Assembly: GCA_005784505.1 (NCBI GenBank)
Contig: VCAZ01000008.1
Coordinates: 7,674,763-7,738,762 of the forward strand
Direction of reading: 5' to 3'
DNA from: Bagarius yarrelli
Taxonomy: Eukaryota; Chordata; Actinopteri; Siluriformes; Sisoridae
Length of the DNA stretch: 64,000 bases
The translations under genes and the position numbers were made by a program. Below are positions 46,126-59,276 of the stretch, one piece after another. Under the pieces are notes generated by a model. It did no database searches. It worked only from the letters and a program-made list of their open reading frames with translations, and had not been told where the DNA came from. The stretch's first letter is position 1. The number at the start of each line of letters is the position of its first letter.

Positions 46126-47950
46126 TATACCCTAAGCCCTCATTTAAAATGATCGTTAGCTATATCCTTTTATATTGATAGCTAATTCTATATGAAAACT
46201 GCTGGCAGGGTCTTAGATACAATGTGCATTTAGCATTGTAATGATATCATATCTCGATATATTTTTTCATATAAACTACAGAAGCTACTAATTCTTGAAC
46301 GATGCATCAGACAATACCAATAGCATAACTTAAATCAATTTATAATTCTGTCTACAATATTTATCTATATTATCTATATATTTATCACTCCTTAACTGCA
46401 CAACCCTTATATAAAATGCAATGTACATATGGTTAGAAAGTCAATTTTACTGCTTTAACTTGGATAAGCTTGTAAGTTTACGTACAATAAAGCATCCATT
46501 TGCATACAATTAGGCTACAAGAGTAGGAAATCGACGCAGTCATGTTAACTAGAATTTGGCATGAAGAGTCATTTGTACGGTATATTGTGTACATGTTACT
46601 GTACATCACTGCAGAACAATCTTATAAGTGTATGTAGTACATAAGTATTTTATTATTAACAACCTAGTGATGGTGTTACTGCCAACCACCAGAAATATCA
46701 GGCATAAACAAGGAAATTTGCATTTTTTAATATTGTCATCAACCGTCTCGAGGCTAGCTGTGTACATATTCATTAGCTCACCAAAATAATCAGACAAATC
46801 TAATTTAAAGCTCATTTCCAATTAACCTCTGGTGGTTTACAGATAATGATTTCAATTCTTTTTAAGATCCTCAACATAAAAACATAAAAATAATAACTTT
46901 AATAATAACCTAATAATTTAAACAGTCTGCTTAAAACTGGAATTATATATGCTATTAATCTAATAAGCACAGCAAGGACACATCAAAATGTTATGTTATT
47001 TCATTTTATTCATCACTATAAGTGTCCTAGATTAAATGATCTCGATGGGTTCATTTGTGGCGTGCTTTTTAAACGCAGCTTGGGAATAACGCATTAGCTT
47101 GTTGGGAGTGGGAATTCAGATAGAACATACGTTTTCTCCACAGGAAACACAAAGCATTACAAATGACAGTCAGCTATTAAATATGCACTGCTGTTATTTA
47201 AATATGACACTGCATGTTACTTTGTTTAAAACAGAGCGCTTCTGAAAACCACTACTGGAAAAAATGATATTACAATGCAACTGAAAAAAACGGATAAAAA
47301 ACATTTCGTAGGTACAAACCTCTAGTTTTTAGGCAAGAAAATTAAAATTACCAATTAAAATATTAGGTAAATATGAGATAATCATGTGGGACCACTATAG
47401 TTGAAGGGGAGTCAGAAATCCTGAAAGGTTCAAGATGAAGTGCTTTCACTACAAACCCTCACACCACAAATCTGAACTTAATATAGTTATAGCTACAGAG
47501 CTATAAAGATCTCTTGTTTTAACAATAACATCTACTTATATAACAGTATCACAGAAGTAGAAACAGGAAATTTATTTCTAACACCCAGACAAAAAGTTCA
47601 AAAATCTGACAAAAATCTGAGTTTATTCAACGTTATTATTTTAGCAGGTTTCGGGAAATAATATTGCAAGTTGCGCCTGCAGAGTATAAATCAGTGTAAT
47701 AAATCGACTCAGAAGATGGTAGGTTTTTGAGGTTATGGTAGGACACAGTCAATAGCAACTAAAAACAATAGAGAAAATAGACACTACTGTTCTAATAAGT
47801 TGTGGATGAAAATAGAGCTGAATGGAGAAAATAGTAGGAAGGCTGGAGTGATTTCGTTGACAAATTAGCCAGAATGTCTCGGGTCCTGGAGGGCTGGTGT
47901 CCTGCAGTGTTTAGCTCCAACTTGCCTAAACACAGCTACCTGTACGTTTC
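46126..47950. other. No gene; AT-rich intronic DNA
   Basis: Nothing recognised. The part 47030-47240 is slightly more complex. Confidence 0.5.
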
Positions 47951-48152
47951 AAGGGGAAGTGGTGGCTCATGGTTAAGGTGTTGGATTACCAACCCGAAGG
48001 TTGTGGGTTTGATTCCCAGCTCCCGGCAAGCCACCACTGTTGGACCCCTGAGCAAGGCCCTTAACCCCCAATTGCTCAGTTGTATAACAAGGAATATTGT
48101 AAGTCGCTCTGGATAAGGGCGTCTGCCAAATACTGCAAATGTAAATGTAAAA
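47951..48152 (+). repeat. V-SINE, near consensus
   Basis: Head AAGTGGTGGCTCATGGTTAA, GTGGGTTTGATTCCCAGCTC; core GACCCCTGAGCAAGGCCCTT, AACCCCCAATTGCTCAGTTG; tail GTAAGTCGCTCTGGATAAGG, GCGTCTGCCAAATACTGCAA and AATGTAAATG. Confidence 0.94.
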
Positions 48153-49620
48153 GTATACCTAGCAAAATCTTGATTCATTGGTTTAGGTGTGTTTGATTAG
48201 GGTTGGAGCCAACCCTACAGAACAACGTTTGTTCAACACCCCTGCCCCAGAAAGAAGCTGTTTTTTAGCCCGTGACCAAACAGAGTGTGTGTGAGGAGTG
48301 TGTTTAAGTAGAGATGAGTGGTGATTGCAAACAGGTGTGTCCAATTAGTACTGTGGGCTGATGCTGGGTGGTGAGAGAGGCTCTGATTCGTCTGTGACAA
48401 TTAGGCCTGACTGCCATTTTGATATTTGGTTTCTCTGCGATATATATTGCACTATGAAAAAAAACAATTACCAGATGACTTGATTAGCTCTATTTGGAAA
48501 GAATTTATTATGTAGAATGACAAATTATAATCGTACATAATTACAAGGATACAGGGCTCACCAAACACACCTGAACTAGCTAATTATGAGCTTGCTAGGT
48601 TAACTTGAAACATACAAGCAGGTGTGTTGAGGCAAGTTTAAGCTAAATATCTAAATAAAATAAACAGCGCTTTAATGTTTTCTGGAGATTCGGATACTGA
48701 TAAACAACAATTTGCTGAATATAATGTGCAAATTATAATAGAACTTACAAGCATGAACTATTTATAGATATATTTATAACCTTACCACAGTGATAGTTTG
48801 TGACATTTTACTAAATAGAAGGCAAGGCAAGTTTATTTATATTTTATACTAAATGCACAGGCATGATTTTAGAAATTATTATTGCAACAATAAAAACTAA
48901 AAAAAAGATTTAAAAATAAAAAATAGTAGATAAATTACACATCTTACATTTTAGTGAGTAAAACACACAAACACATAGCTCGTCAAACCACAACATTAAT
49001 ATATAATTAACAAAAAGGTTGCAGTGTTTATCATACTTCAGTAAACTTACTTTGCATACTCCTTCATTACAATGAATGTAATATTAAACAGGCATTCAAA
49101 CAGCATGCATGATTTAATTCTGTACTGTTAGCTCTATTTGCTCCGGGGTTTTTTTGTCCTAAATACTTTCCTTCCTTTCTACTTGCACCTTATATGATGT
49201 TGTGTAGTTGTTTGGATTTGTTGTTTTATTTCATTGTTGTTTTATTGTTTAATAATCTGATACACTATTATATATATTATAATTTTTTATTAATTAAATT
49301 TAAGGTTGTCATTAAATTTACCACTGATTTTAACAGCAATACCACTTCACTGACTAACTAATGTAGAATTTTTGACAAAACCAACAGAACTGAGTTTTTC
49401 TGTTCTGCTTTAACAACAAAAGGATTCGACAATTCATGTTAACCTTGAACTTCTATTTAAAAACAGGAAAATGATCCACCCGTATTCACATGAGCAGTCA
49501 TATCAGCAGTCTGTCTATATGGATATTATTTTTAAGCTCATGATGTGCATTTATTAAAATAAAGGATGTATGAAGATGAAGACGGCATAGATCATTATTA
49601 AAAAGAAGTTAAATCAACTG
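48153..49620. other. No gene; AT-rich intronic DNA
   Basis: The region 48185-48420 is more complex and resembles repeat-derived DNA (GGTGTGTTTGATTAGGGTTG), but I cannot assign it. The rest is AT-rich. Confidence 0.4.
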
Positions 49621-49629
49621 AGTCCAATA

Positions 49630-49835
49630 AGCCGGGTTTCCGTTCTAACGTAAAGCGAATCATTTCGCAAAAAAAGACATTAAATGCGAAACAGGTAGGT
49701 TTTCCTAGTAACCAACAGTAAATTAAAAACAAGGAGTGGAAACAGACAATTAGTTATGTAGGTTTAAAACCTCCATCACCGTTTCCATCACTCGTTTCTG
49801 ATGTAATACTTCAACATGCACATTAACACGGGGTG
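49630..49835. repeat. Possible low-copy interspersed repeat
   Basis: CCGGGTTTCCGTTCTAACGT at the left, TTTTCCTAGTAACCAACAGT inside and CACCGTTTCCATCACTCGTT at the right. The middle part matches 19090-19180 (TAGCCTAGCAACCAACAGTA). It may be a decayed DNA transposon; terminal repeats are weak. Confidence 0.35.
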
Positions 49836-52488
49836 TTGAAAACATAGCAAATTAGCTTAATGTCTAAATCCTAAAAATGCACTAAAGTAATTAATTTTAT
49901 TTAGGGAATGAAGCTATATATAAAGATATATACTTAAAAATAAGCATTGTTTTAACGTGCCTTAAGCTTCTATTTTCAATTGTTTAAAATTATTAGTTAG
50001 GTCATATTGATATAAAGTTTTTATTACATCTCTAATTTAAAACATACTTTCTAATAATTAGCTTCCTTCATTATGCAGTCTGTTGATCACATTGTTTGTG
50101 AGCCTCATCTCAAACAGTCCTGCATGCTGCTATTATTGGTGTGTTTTATTGCTTCTGATATTTTACTTCTATACATTTATACTGACAAACATATTTAGTT
50201 TTAAGAGAAAAAAAAATAGAGACAAAGAAGGATTTCACTAAGAGAAGGACAGAGAGACAGAAAAAGAAAGAGAGAGTGAAGGGAAGGGAAGTCATTTTGT
50301 TTCAAAGCATGATTGACATCAGTCTGAGAAATTTAAAGCTTCAGACAAGAGGGTGAAACTTATCTTGACAAGGACTGGCAACTGTCAATCAAAGTCCTGA
50401 ATCCTTTGTGTTGGGGCAAAGGAACAAATTCTAGATATCAGTAAAGAATCTTCTAGGCTTTGCCATGAAATACAATACTGACATTCAGCTATCCAGCAGG
50501 AGTGAAGACTGTTAAAGGTACAATAGGTGATTGTCTTCAGAAACATTTTATCTTCTGTTGTGTTAAAAGTCTCTTCACATCTCGATAGCAATCATTAAGT
50601 TAAGCGGTGTAAATGTATTGATGTGTATTTCTATATTCTGTGGAAGGCATAAAACCAATAAATGTTTGTTCGGCTTTCCTACCTGCTTGTCAACATTTGT
50701 ATGTGCAAAACTTCATAAAACTTCATATGTGCTGCGGAATAAATGTCTGGATCAAAACAGAGTGAAAACTCTTAATATCGGTGTTGTGTTTCCATGCTGG
50801 AGTCGACTCCAGGATTCAAAGAGTCTGAAAGATGATGTCATGGTTACAGTATTTCTTTTGGACAAGTAGGAATATGGTGTGATCTGATTTTGGTGTGTTT
50901 TGATAGTATGGCATAGGTTATGTGGTTTGTGTATCGAATTTACATGTTTACAAATCAGCTCCACTATAGCAGCAGTGTGTGATCGGGTACTGTTATTAAC
51001 TGTATATATTTATTTATTTATTTTTTACCAGTAATTGACACATGATTTCTTGTAGTAATTAGTGTTTGGATGGTTACTTTGGAAATAGGACAGGTTATAG
51101 ATCAAAAATTACCCTATTTAAAGTGTAGTGTACCTTTTTAATTACTTTATAAAAGCAAAGTAACTAAATACATTTGATGACTTTTGAGTTTCTAATAGAT
51201 TTTTTTATTTTTGTGGATTTTTCAACTTAAATCAACTTAAACTAGTCACTTTTTATAATACAGAAACGAGTAATATATCAACTGAAAACAAAAGAGTCTG
51301 TTTTTATTTCTGTACACTTACAATAACGCAAAAAATATTATGTATTTATGAGATAAATATGGCTAGGTTACATTTAGTGGCACTGAGGAATAATGAAATT
51401 AGCAGATCGATGAATTTTGTAATTGAATTATGTAATGCTATTATATGTAGCTAGGTACCCCTCGAAACCGGTAGTAAATTGTCTCTAGTCGTCTAGTCTG
51501 TGCGCGTTTATGCATTCAGGAGGCGTGGCTTTGGACAGTAAGGGTAGGACGTACACTTTTTTTGCTACCAGACTACAGTTAGCATTTTCCAAGATGTTCT
51601 GTTGCAGCTTTATATGCAGCTGTTATATTGTTTACAAGCATCTTTGTCCAAATTTTTCATTAGAAGAAAAAAAAAAGCTTATTGTTGTATTATTGATGGT
51701 TTGGAAACATTTCACAAGGTCTATTTTTTCTCTTTTTACTGAAAGTGTAATTAAAAAAAGTTACCTTTTCAAGTTTTATGCATAAAACAATAAAGTATTT
51801 GGAGTTAATTCAAAAGCATGCTTCCGATATGTCTCAACTTAAGAGATGTCAGTGAAGATTAGGAAGTAAATGGGATGTAAGACAAACATGCTAAGCAATA
51901 AGTCACCTCGAATAAAGTATCTTGCTAAAGTGAAAATATCTTGCTAACTGTGTGAATGGCGTTAGATAACATAAAATTGGATAATAAATATTTACCACTA
52001 GATGCATTTGGGTTAAATCACAGCATTTAGCCTTACTTGTGTTTTTTTAGCGTATTTAGCGGTATCGTAGATATCATGGTGATGCTGGTTTAGCATATGA
52101 TTTTATTGTGAGTGCTACAAGTGCATGTCTACAATACAACTGACAGCAAGTACATGAAAAAAAAACTATTTTGTTTGTCCCTGACGTTTTCCATAGACAC
52201 GCGGCAACACAGTCTTCAATAAAATTACACGCACACACTCCTGTTATCATGTATAATTCAAAATAACACTACCGCTACATCCTCTTCAGAGGGAAAAATC
52301 ACCCAAGTACACAATATTTGCTTAGCATTTGTTCTTTCTGAGATAAAGGTTGTCTTGCATGAGCTCTTGACTGTTAGTGCTCAAATAGCTCTGTGATAAA
52401 CAGAACCCAGAAGACTGATGTTTGTGCATTTGCCTTTTAGATTTTTTTTAACAAAATTAATCATTTGTTAATATAATTAAAAAGTAAA
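49836..52488. other. No gene; intronic DNA
   Basis: An A/G-rich stretch lies at 50205-50290. The short open frames at 50385-50964 and 51510-51785 show no family resemblance. A duplicated AAATCAACTTAAA word lies near 51225-51242. Confidence 0.45.
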
Positions 52489-52852
52489 ATAGGCAGCACG
52501 GTGGCTTAGTGCTCAGCACTGTTGCCTCACAGCAAGAAGGTCCCAAATTCCCCGGCAGGGGTCTTTCTGAGTGAAGTTTGCATGTTCCCCCCGTGCTTGT
52601 GTGGGTTTACTCCGGGTTCTCTGGTTTTCATACCACAGTCCAAAAACATGTATGTTAGATTGATTGGTGATTCTAAATTGCCCATAGGAGTGAGTGTGAG
52701 TGTGTGTGTGGCCCTGTGATTGACTGGCGGCCTGTCCACGGTGTACCCTCCTGCCTCCTTGCCCTTACAGAGATGGCTGGGATAGACTCCAGCAGATCCC
52801 CGTGACCCCGAATTAGGAAATAAGCGGGTATGGAAGATGAATGAATAATTCC
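52489..52852 (+). repeat. DANA-like tRNA-derived SINE, near full length
   Basis: Starts AGGCAGCACGGTGGCTTAGT, GCACTGTTGCCTCACAGCAA; body GAGTGAAGTTTGCATGTTCC, GTGTGGGTTTACTCCGGGTT, TTGGTGATTCTAAATTGCCC, GTGATTGACTGGCGGCCTGT, TGGCTGGGATAGACTCCAGC; ends GAATTAGGAAATAAGCGGGT, GGAAGATGAATGAAT. The B-box region is damaged (GGTCCCAAATTCCCCGG). Confidence 0.92.
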
Positions 52853-53337
52853 TTAGCTTGCTTCCTTGTGTGTAGTCATGATTTTCTTTGTGGAATTTTT
52901 TCATGGAAATATTTTAGGAAGCAAAGAACTCTTGGACTTCTATTAAAAATCCATACATGTCTCACAAACAGCATAGTAAAAGCTTGTCAGTATTTTTTAT
53001 CTTGTCATTTTAATAGCCGAATTAAAAAGGCTTTTAGTAACATGATGAACATTTTTTATAGAATCTTGCAGCAGCCAGTTTAAGACCTCCACAGATTAAA
53101 TGCAACAATTTATTAGCCCCGTTTGGCCTTGTATCATGCACAGGTGAATCAGAAATGAGTCTCCTTTTTTATGCATCATCTCATGCATCATTTTGCTCAG
53201 TCTATAGCTGAAATTTAAAAGGATATCAGCCTTTAACAACTAGCCACATTAACCGTTGCTATAACACAGCAGTGGTACTCAAAATAATGCAACAACTAAA
53301 CAAACAAATCTATATATAGATATTTATATTATATTAG

Positions 53338-53341
<4 letters not shown>
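52853..53341. other. No gene; AT-rich intronic DNA
   Basis: Nothing recognised. Confidence 0.5.

Positions 53342-53402
<61 letters not shown>
53342..53402. repeat. (TA)n microsatellite
   Basis: About 30 TA units. It can extrude as a cruciform and produces a spurious IYIYIY open frame on the minus strand. Confidence 0.97.
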
Positions 53403-53405
<3 letters not shown>

Positions 53406-53844
53406 ATATATTCATTATTTATTTGTTTTTTTAAGCAACCTTGTCCAGATTTTCTGGTGCAAATTAGTATTTTTACAGTGCTTCTATAATATAATGTATG
53501 TCCTATAGTTAGAGACGTAGCCCCACATTTTGAGGGGGCCCCCGATAGCTGACTATTTGAACAACAGGAAATGTCAGCGCTTACCTGTGCCTTTGCTAAT
53601 TTAAACATAAAAAAATAGTTATGCATTTGGCAACCAGAAGCTGAAAAAAGCAAGAAGAGAAGAAAAAGAGGAAACATGACAGCGATAAATGATGGAGATG
53701 GCATTGACTTCAGGATATGTATGTGATAAACGAATATTTTTGTTGTAGATTTTAGCATATTTTTATTTAATTATTTCCAAGATGACTATTACAATAATTA
53801 ATAGTGTTAATGGGAAACAGGTTAACTAGTTCATTACTGTAACT

Positions 53845-53892
53845 TACATGTACATGCACCTTGCACAATGACAATAAAGTTGAATCTAATCT
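53845..53892 (+). repeat. 3' tail fragment of the second SINE family
   Basis: ACATGCACCTTGCACAATGA then CAATAAAGTTGAATCTAATC matches the tail of the copies at 11641 and 57178. Confidence 0.65.
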
Positions 53893-54186
53893 AAATATGA
53901 AGATTGTACTGTATTCTCAAGATTGTATTGTACAATATTGTATCTTTTGCTATAAAGATGGAGATTGATATTTTGCCAAAGAATAAGCACTTTTTTACAA
54001 AAAAAAAAGTTCTATATGTGTTCTGACTGCCAAATGCTGTAAATGTAAGTGTATGTGTTATGTTTCTGCAATGCTATATCCAAACAAATCACCGACTAAG
54101 AAACGTATACAAAAATAAGTAAATTTGGACTAAAGTGAATTTCAAATTTAATAAATAAGGCCAGTAAATATGTATTTTCTAAACTG

Positions 54187-54312
54187 AAGCTACGTTCACA
54201 CTACGAGTTCTCAATTCCAATTTTGATCAGATCAGGTTTTTTTTTGTGTAGCTGTTCACATGTTGTTTTATTTACGATCATGAGCAAGTCACCTACTTCT
54301 CAAGTGCTTAGT
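54187..54312. mobile_element. Terminal fragment of the GCTACGTTCACA-type MITE
   Basis: GAAGCTACGTTCACACTACG followed by TTTTGATCAGATCAGG matches the left end of the element at 24318. No opposite end is found nearby. Confidence 0.5.
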
Positions 54313-54787
54313 TAGATTTAAAAAAACAATGATAAATTTTAATTGCTTTGAATTAGAACATCTGCCATATTCCAGAAATGTAAATGTTTGTTAATAGAAG
54401 TAAATCTTAATTAAAGTACCATCATGGTACAGTTACAGTTACTGTCAGCTACAAAACTTTATGGAATTCTTCATAGGATTCTTGTGGAAATTCTTCTGCA
54501 AACAGTCCTGCCAACTAAGTTCTCTGTATCCATTTATCTAAATAAAACTATTTTGGTATATTTTGTATTTTGTACTTGTGTATGGCAGTGATTCACAAAC
54601 TAGAAGGCTCGGACTTACAATAGAGGTGTGTGCTGCTAATATAATTGTAACATTTAATTCAAGTTAATTCTATTTGTATAGTTAAAAATTATAAACTATA
54701 AAATGTTTTTTTTTTTACAAACAATAGAAATTGTTTGAAAAATATGATTTTTTATTAAAAAATAAATTTTTTTAAAGAAAATTTATA

Positions 54788-54900
54788 TTTATCCTCTGAG
54801 ACGATATTCAGAGAAAACCTTTAAAGAGTCCAGACTCAGGAGGAAACCCATCCTTATCTGGGTGACAGCAGAGTGTGTGTGATTATCAATAACGTCCCGT
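54788..54900 (-). mobile_element. L2-type LINE 3' UTR fragment
   Basis: Reading minus: GTCACCCAGATAAGGATGGG then TTTCCTCCTGAGTCTGGACT, matching part of the copy at 20021-20235. Confidence 0.6.
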
Positions 54901-56688
54901 ATAAGTATGTCTATGCCCAAAAAGAATTGCACCGAGGAACTTTTGAGCAAGTCATAAATTTTAAGTTGGTTCAAAACCTATTTCTTCTTGCTGAAGCGTT
55001 AAAGGTCCAAAGTGACGATCAATATCAATATATGTTACAATAAAAATCAAGTTTTCCCATCTAGTGAAAAATGATGTAGATGATTAAAAACTGTACAACA
55101 AAATCAGTTTTGTGATTACATTAGGTAGTTAATAAGTAGTCATGCATTTAAACATAATATTATAGTAATATATATATAATATTACTAGGGGAGTGGGGAT
55201 AAACATGCATGTGCACGACGGGGTTATTAACGTCTGCTTTGCAGATGGCTCTGGGGGATCGTTTCAGTTTTGTATCTACATTAAAGTAAGACATAAATAT
55301 TCATCACCAGGTCTGTATGAATTATTCCTGCAGTCCCAGTTAAACCTTTAACTCACTTTCCAAGTGGAAATGTATAACCTCGAAGCCTATATTAAATATA
55401 CGCAGGATTAGATATGTACTGAAGAATTTGCATTTTGGACTGGCCCTAGCTTCACTTACTAACTTTAAGGTTTTGTTCACAATAAAACCAAAAATTATTT
55501 GCAATTATTTTTTTTTTTACTGTTATGGTTCAGACTGACTAACTAGACCTTCCAGGCCGATTTTGTAAAATGTCCCACATGCATACATTTCAAAGGTGAT
55601 AACGTTGCATAAACCAACAAAACCATCACAATTACTCCAGCTGCAATAAAATAAACAAACCATTAGCACATTTAATTGGATAATAAAGATTATTTGAAAT
55701 AAAAGTCCATGTTTATATAATTAGGTGTTCATCAGATGCACATAATGGTGAGAAATATCCAGACTTCAGTTTTTGTATTGAACCTATTGCTAGGTTTTCT
55801 GTTTTGGAGGAGTATTCAGAGCTGAGTTATTTGAAAAACGGAGTTTGAGGTCGTCCTCTGATTGGTTAAATTCTACAGGATTTCTGACAGATGTGCATTG
55901 TTTAACAGTCCATCTGGAAACATCCCAAAGCCATCTGATCGAAATAGTAAGCTTTAGTGTTTACATAGCTAGCAATGAGCATTAATCAAGATCGATCAAG
56001 AATTTAGCTGGAGGCACATAGTAACGGCCATAAACATGACACGGCACAAAGCGAAACCTGTCAGTAATACATGCTTTTAGATGGGCCTTAACCATTCAAA
56101 GCAGACAAGGTCTGGCTACACGAGTCTGGCTACGCAGGACTGGCTAAGCACGAGAACCCCCACTTGAAAAGATAGCTAGTTACCCTGTTAATAATAGATT
56201 AAATATATTTTGGAAATTAATAACAAAATAAAACCATTTAGTTGTGCTATTCCACAGTTTATCATGCTGTCATTTATTCAAAAATAAAAAAAAGAACTGT
56301 AATACAAAACTGTGTGTGGGGCGCCGGACAAACTAGTGTGTATGTACAGCACTGTAGGTCCGTAAACTTTTGAAAAGCATGTTTTCTATTTTTGTGATTA
56401 GACTGTTGCAATGTAAGTCATGCCTTTTCTTGTTCACCTCTAGTGGACAACATTGATATTACGATCTTTCTCTCCTAATTTGATTAATATAAATTACGGA
56501 ATTAAATTGAATGATTACCTTAATTACTTACTTACTGCAAAAAACCCACATTGATTATAAATTTAGTAATTATTGGCTTATTTATTCTTTAATAGTTGAC
56601 TTTAACATTAACATTTTCAATTGTCAATTTAACATTAACATTTTTAGCCAGCAGTAATGATACATCATCACCATTGGCTATTTTTAAT
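54901..56688. other. No gene; AT-rich intronic DNA
   Basis: Nothing recognised. An AACATTAACATTT direct repeat lies at about 56600-56642. Confidence 0.5.
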
Positions 56689-56806
56689 TAGGGGTTCAGA
56701 ACCTTGCTCAGGGGCCCAACAGTGGTAGCTTGATGAAGCTGGAAATCAAACCCACAACCTTCGGGTTGGTAGTCCAACATCTTAACCTGAGCCACCACTT
56801 CCCATT
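56689..56806 (-). repeat. V-SINE, head half only
   Basis: Reading plus: CCTTGCTCAGGGGCCCAACA, GGAAATCAAACCCACAACCT, TAGTCCAACATCTTAACCTG, AGCCACCACTTCCC. The tail (TCCAGAGCGACTTAC region) is missing. Confidence 0.88.
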
Positions 56807-57089
56807 TTCTGTCATTTATATGGAATTATGCATGTGTTTGAATGCAATGCTCTAGACAATTAATGGAACAAAAACAAATATCTGGCATCCTCACAGGCAT
56901 GAACTCCAGCCAGGTGATTTGCATAATCCTAATAGGGAAGCCCAGGAAACAGGAATAACTGCATAACCCAACTCTGAATACCAGTAACTTTCCTCATATG
57001 ATTAGAGACAAAAGCATAACTGTTACGCATGAAGCTCACAACCTTAAAATTTTCAGGAGGGTAAAATTATTTTGTAGGTATTAATCTTA

Positions 57090-57130
57090 TATCTATATAT
57101 ATCTATATCTATCTATCTATCTATCTATAT
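57090..57130. repeat. (ATCT)n-type microsatellite
   Basis: Mixed TATC and TATATC units. Confidence 0.9.
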
Positions 57131-57177
57131 AAACTTGACCTTGGGTATCATTACAGTATGATAAATAAATAAATATT

Positions 57178-57421
57178 TAACTTCATTGCGCAAGGTACAT
57201 GCACAGAGCCAATGAAATGCATTTTTCGCATATTCCATCTTAGTAAGTTGGGGGTCAGAGCGCAGGGTCAGCTATGATACAGCGCCCCTGGAGCAGGAAG
57301 GGTTAAGGGTCTTGCTCAAGGACCCAACAGTAGTTGATTTGACGGTGGTGGGGCTTGAACCTGGGTGTTTCTAGTCTTCAGATCAGCAACTTAACCATTT
57401 GAGCCACCCCTGTCCCCCAAT
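57178..57421 (-). repeat. tRNA-derived SINE, second family
   Basis: Reading plus: TTAACTTCATTGCGCAAGGT, CAGAGCCAATGAAATGCATT, GGGGGTCAGAGCGCAGGGTC, GGGTTAAGGGTCTTGCTCAA, GGGGCTTGAACCTGGGTGTT, GAGCCACCCCTGTCCCCC. It is the reverse complement of the family at 11641-11893. Confidence 0.9.
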
Positions 57422-58574
57422 CTGAAAGTCTGAATCTGAAAGTAGAACTACTGTCCTATTAATAAAACATTATTCTATACTTTTTTTCTTTATAAATTGA
57501 ATTAACATATCCCTTGTACCTACACACTTGAAAAAACATGGCATTCAAATAAATCTTGTTCCGCCTGAATACATGACAGCAGACATTTGTCCAAACAAAG
57601 AGTAATCCATCACTGCTGTTGTCTGAGTGATGTTTACGCTGCGGATATTTCGCTCTCGTTGTATTTTAGCTTTTTACACACAAAAAAGGGAAGTTTCAAG
57701 TCATAGCAGTATTTCTTGAACTGAAAGAACTTGTAGAGATTGTGTTGAATATATTATAGAATTAATTATATGACACGCTTTTTTCCTCAGCTTATTTAGG
57801 ATATATAAAATCTGCTCATTTCTCTTAGTCATCATGTCTTTACTGTTTTGTTTTAACAAGTCGATGTCCTGACACAAAACATAGGAGATCTGCTATATAT
57901 ATAGCTAGAATTGAAAAAAAAAATGCTCGTAGAGAGCTAGTCCGGAGCGGTGTGGCATGTGATCTTCCACATCCTCTGCTGTTCAGTGGTTCAAGTGCAC
58001 TCGTACCTCTGACCTGTGAGCGCGATTGAAATTCAGGAAGAGATTCGAACAGAGACTGTGGTCATTAATCAGCCCAGACTTGTCGTGCCTCCGTGCCAAG
58101 AAGCGTCCTGGATTTCTTCCTCTCTCTATCTGTGTGTGTGCGTGTTGATATTGATAAGATAAATATGAGTGATGCACAAATAAAAGTTTACGTTACATTC
58201 TTCAGAAAATTATTTAAATATTACATCAATCAAATTATTGATACTAATTATTAAAAGCGAGTTGAAATGTAAAATTTCTTTTGGAGTTTCCCAGCACCGA
58301 CCCTTTGACTTTGAATTATTACACCAGATTCAGCACAATGGAGGTTTTTTTTTAAAAAAGGACAATGAACTCTTCAATGCGGAACTGAAAATTTCCTCAA
58401 GCATGGAATTGAAATAAATGGTGGAACGATGAGATGTGTGAATAAATTAACGCCTGAATTAATGCCAGCTTGGCATCCTGAAACAATGTTTAAGAAGTTC
58501 TTGAATTTTCCCTCTAGAATACTGTAACACAGCACAAAAGAAGAATTACAGCAGAAACTGACAGCTCAAACATT
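57422..58574. other. No gene; a complex block at about 57930-58140
   Basis: Around 57930-58140 composition is balanced (CCTCTGACCTGTGAGCGCGA, GACTTGTCGTGCCTCCGTGC), which may indicate regulatory DNA. Elsewhere nothing is recognised. Confidence 0.4.
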
Positions 58575-58782
58575 CACATTCCTGGCATTTGGTAGGCATC
58601 CTTATCCCGAGCTTACATTCATATCATATTTTAATCCAACTAAGTTTTCATTTGAACATCCAAGCAGTTAAAGGTCCTTGCTCAGGGGCCCAGTAGTGGA
58701 ATCTTGGCAGCACAGGGAATTAAACCCACAATCTTCCAATCACCAGAGCAACACCTTCATTGCTGAGCTACCTCTTACCACT
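58575..58782 (-). repeat. V-SINE, diverged copy
   Basis: Reading plus: CCTGGCATTTGGTAGGCATC, GTCCTTGCTCAGGGGCCCAG, GGGAATTAAACCCACAATCT, CATTGCTGAGCTACCTCTTA. A short GT tract lies at 58851-58868 beyond it. Confidence 0.82.
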
Positions 58783-59276
58783 AGATTAAACATAAGTAGC
58801 TCTGGAAGATGGTTAAAGGAGTTACTAGGTTCAGAAAGCAGTGTGTTTATGTGTGTGTGTGTGTGTGTGGATGTAGTGTTGGAGACCAGTTGCAGCTGAC
58901 TGGACTTCAGAGAACAGTGAAATGTCACACACATCTGCTTGTGTATAAAATCTGTTTCTATGATTAATCCTAAAGTCATATACAATTTTAGATTCAATAC
59001 TTTTTGATTCTTTTCCAATTACATAACTTCCAGGACCCAGTAACAGTAGAGTTATTACATTTATGTACAGTGAAACTATTTAATCTTAACCCTAAACTCT
59101 AAACCCAATCTAACTATGTAACTAAACTCAGACTATAATTCCAAAATTTCACACAAACGCACAGACACAAACCTCTGGCATGCTTGCTTTTATGCACAGA
59201 AATTGTACCACATAATAATGAAATATGTACTTTCCTGAAAACATGCAAAAGTTTTTTTTCTGAGAGTATAAAGTGT
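58783..59276. other. No gene; intronic DNA
   Basis: Nothing recognised apart from the GT tract at 58851-58868. Confidence 0.5.

Noticed and set aside
52489..52852. tRNA gene or host exon at the GGCAGCACGGTGG head
   Set aside because: Part of a tRNA-derived SINE with two other copies in the window.
53324..53758. 144-codon open frame on the minus strand
   Set aside because: Its C-terminal part is translated (TA)n, and the remainder has no family resemblance or splice context.
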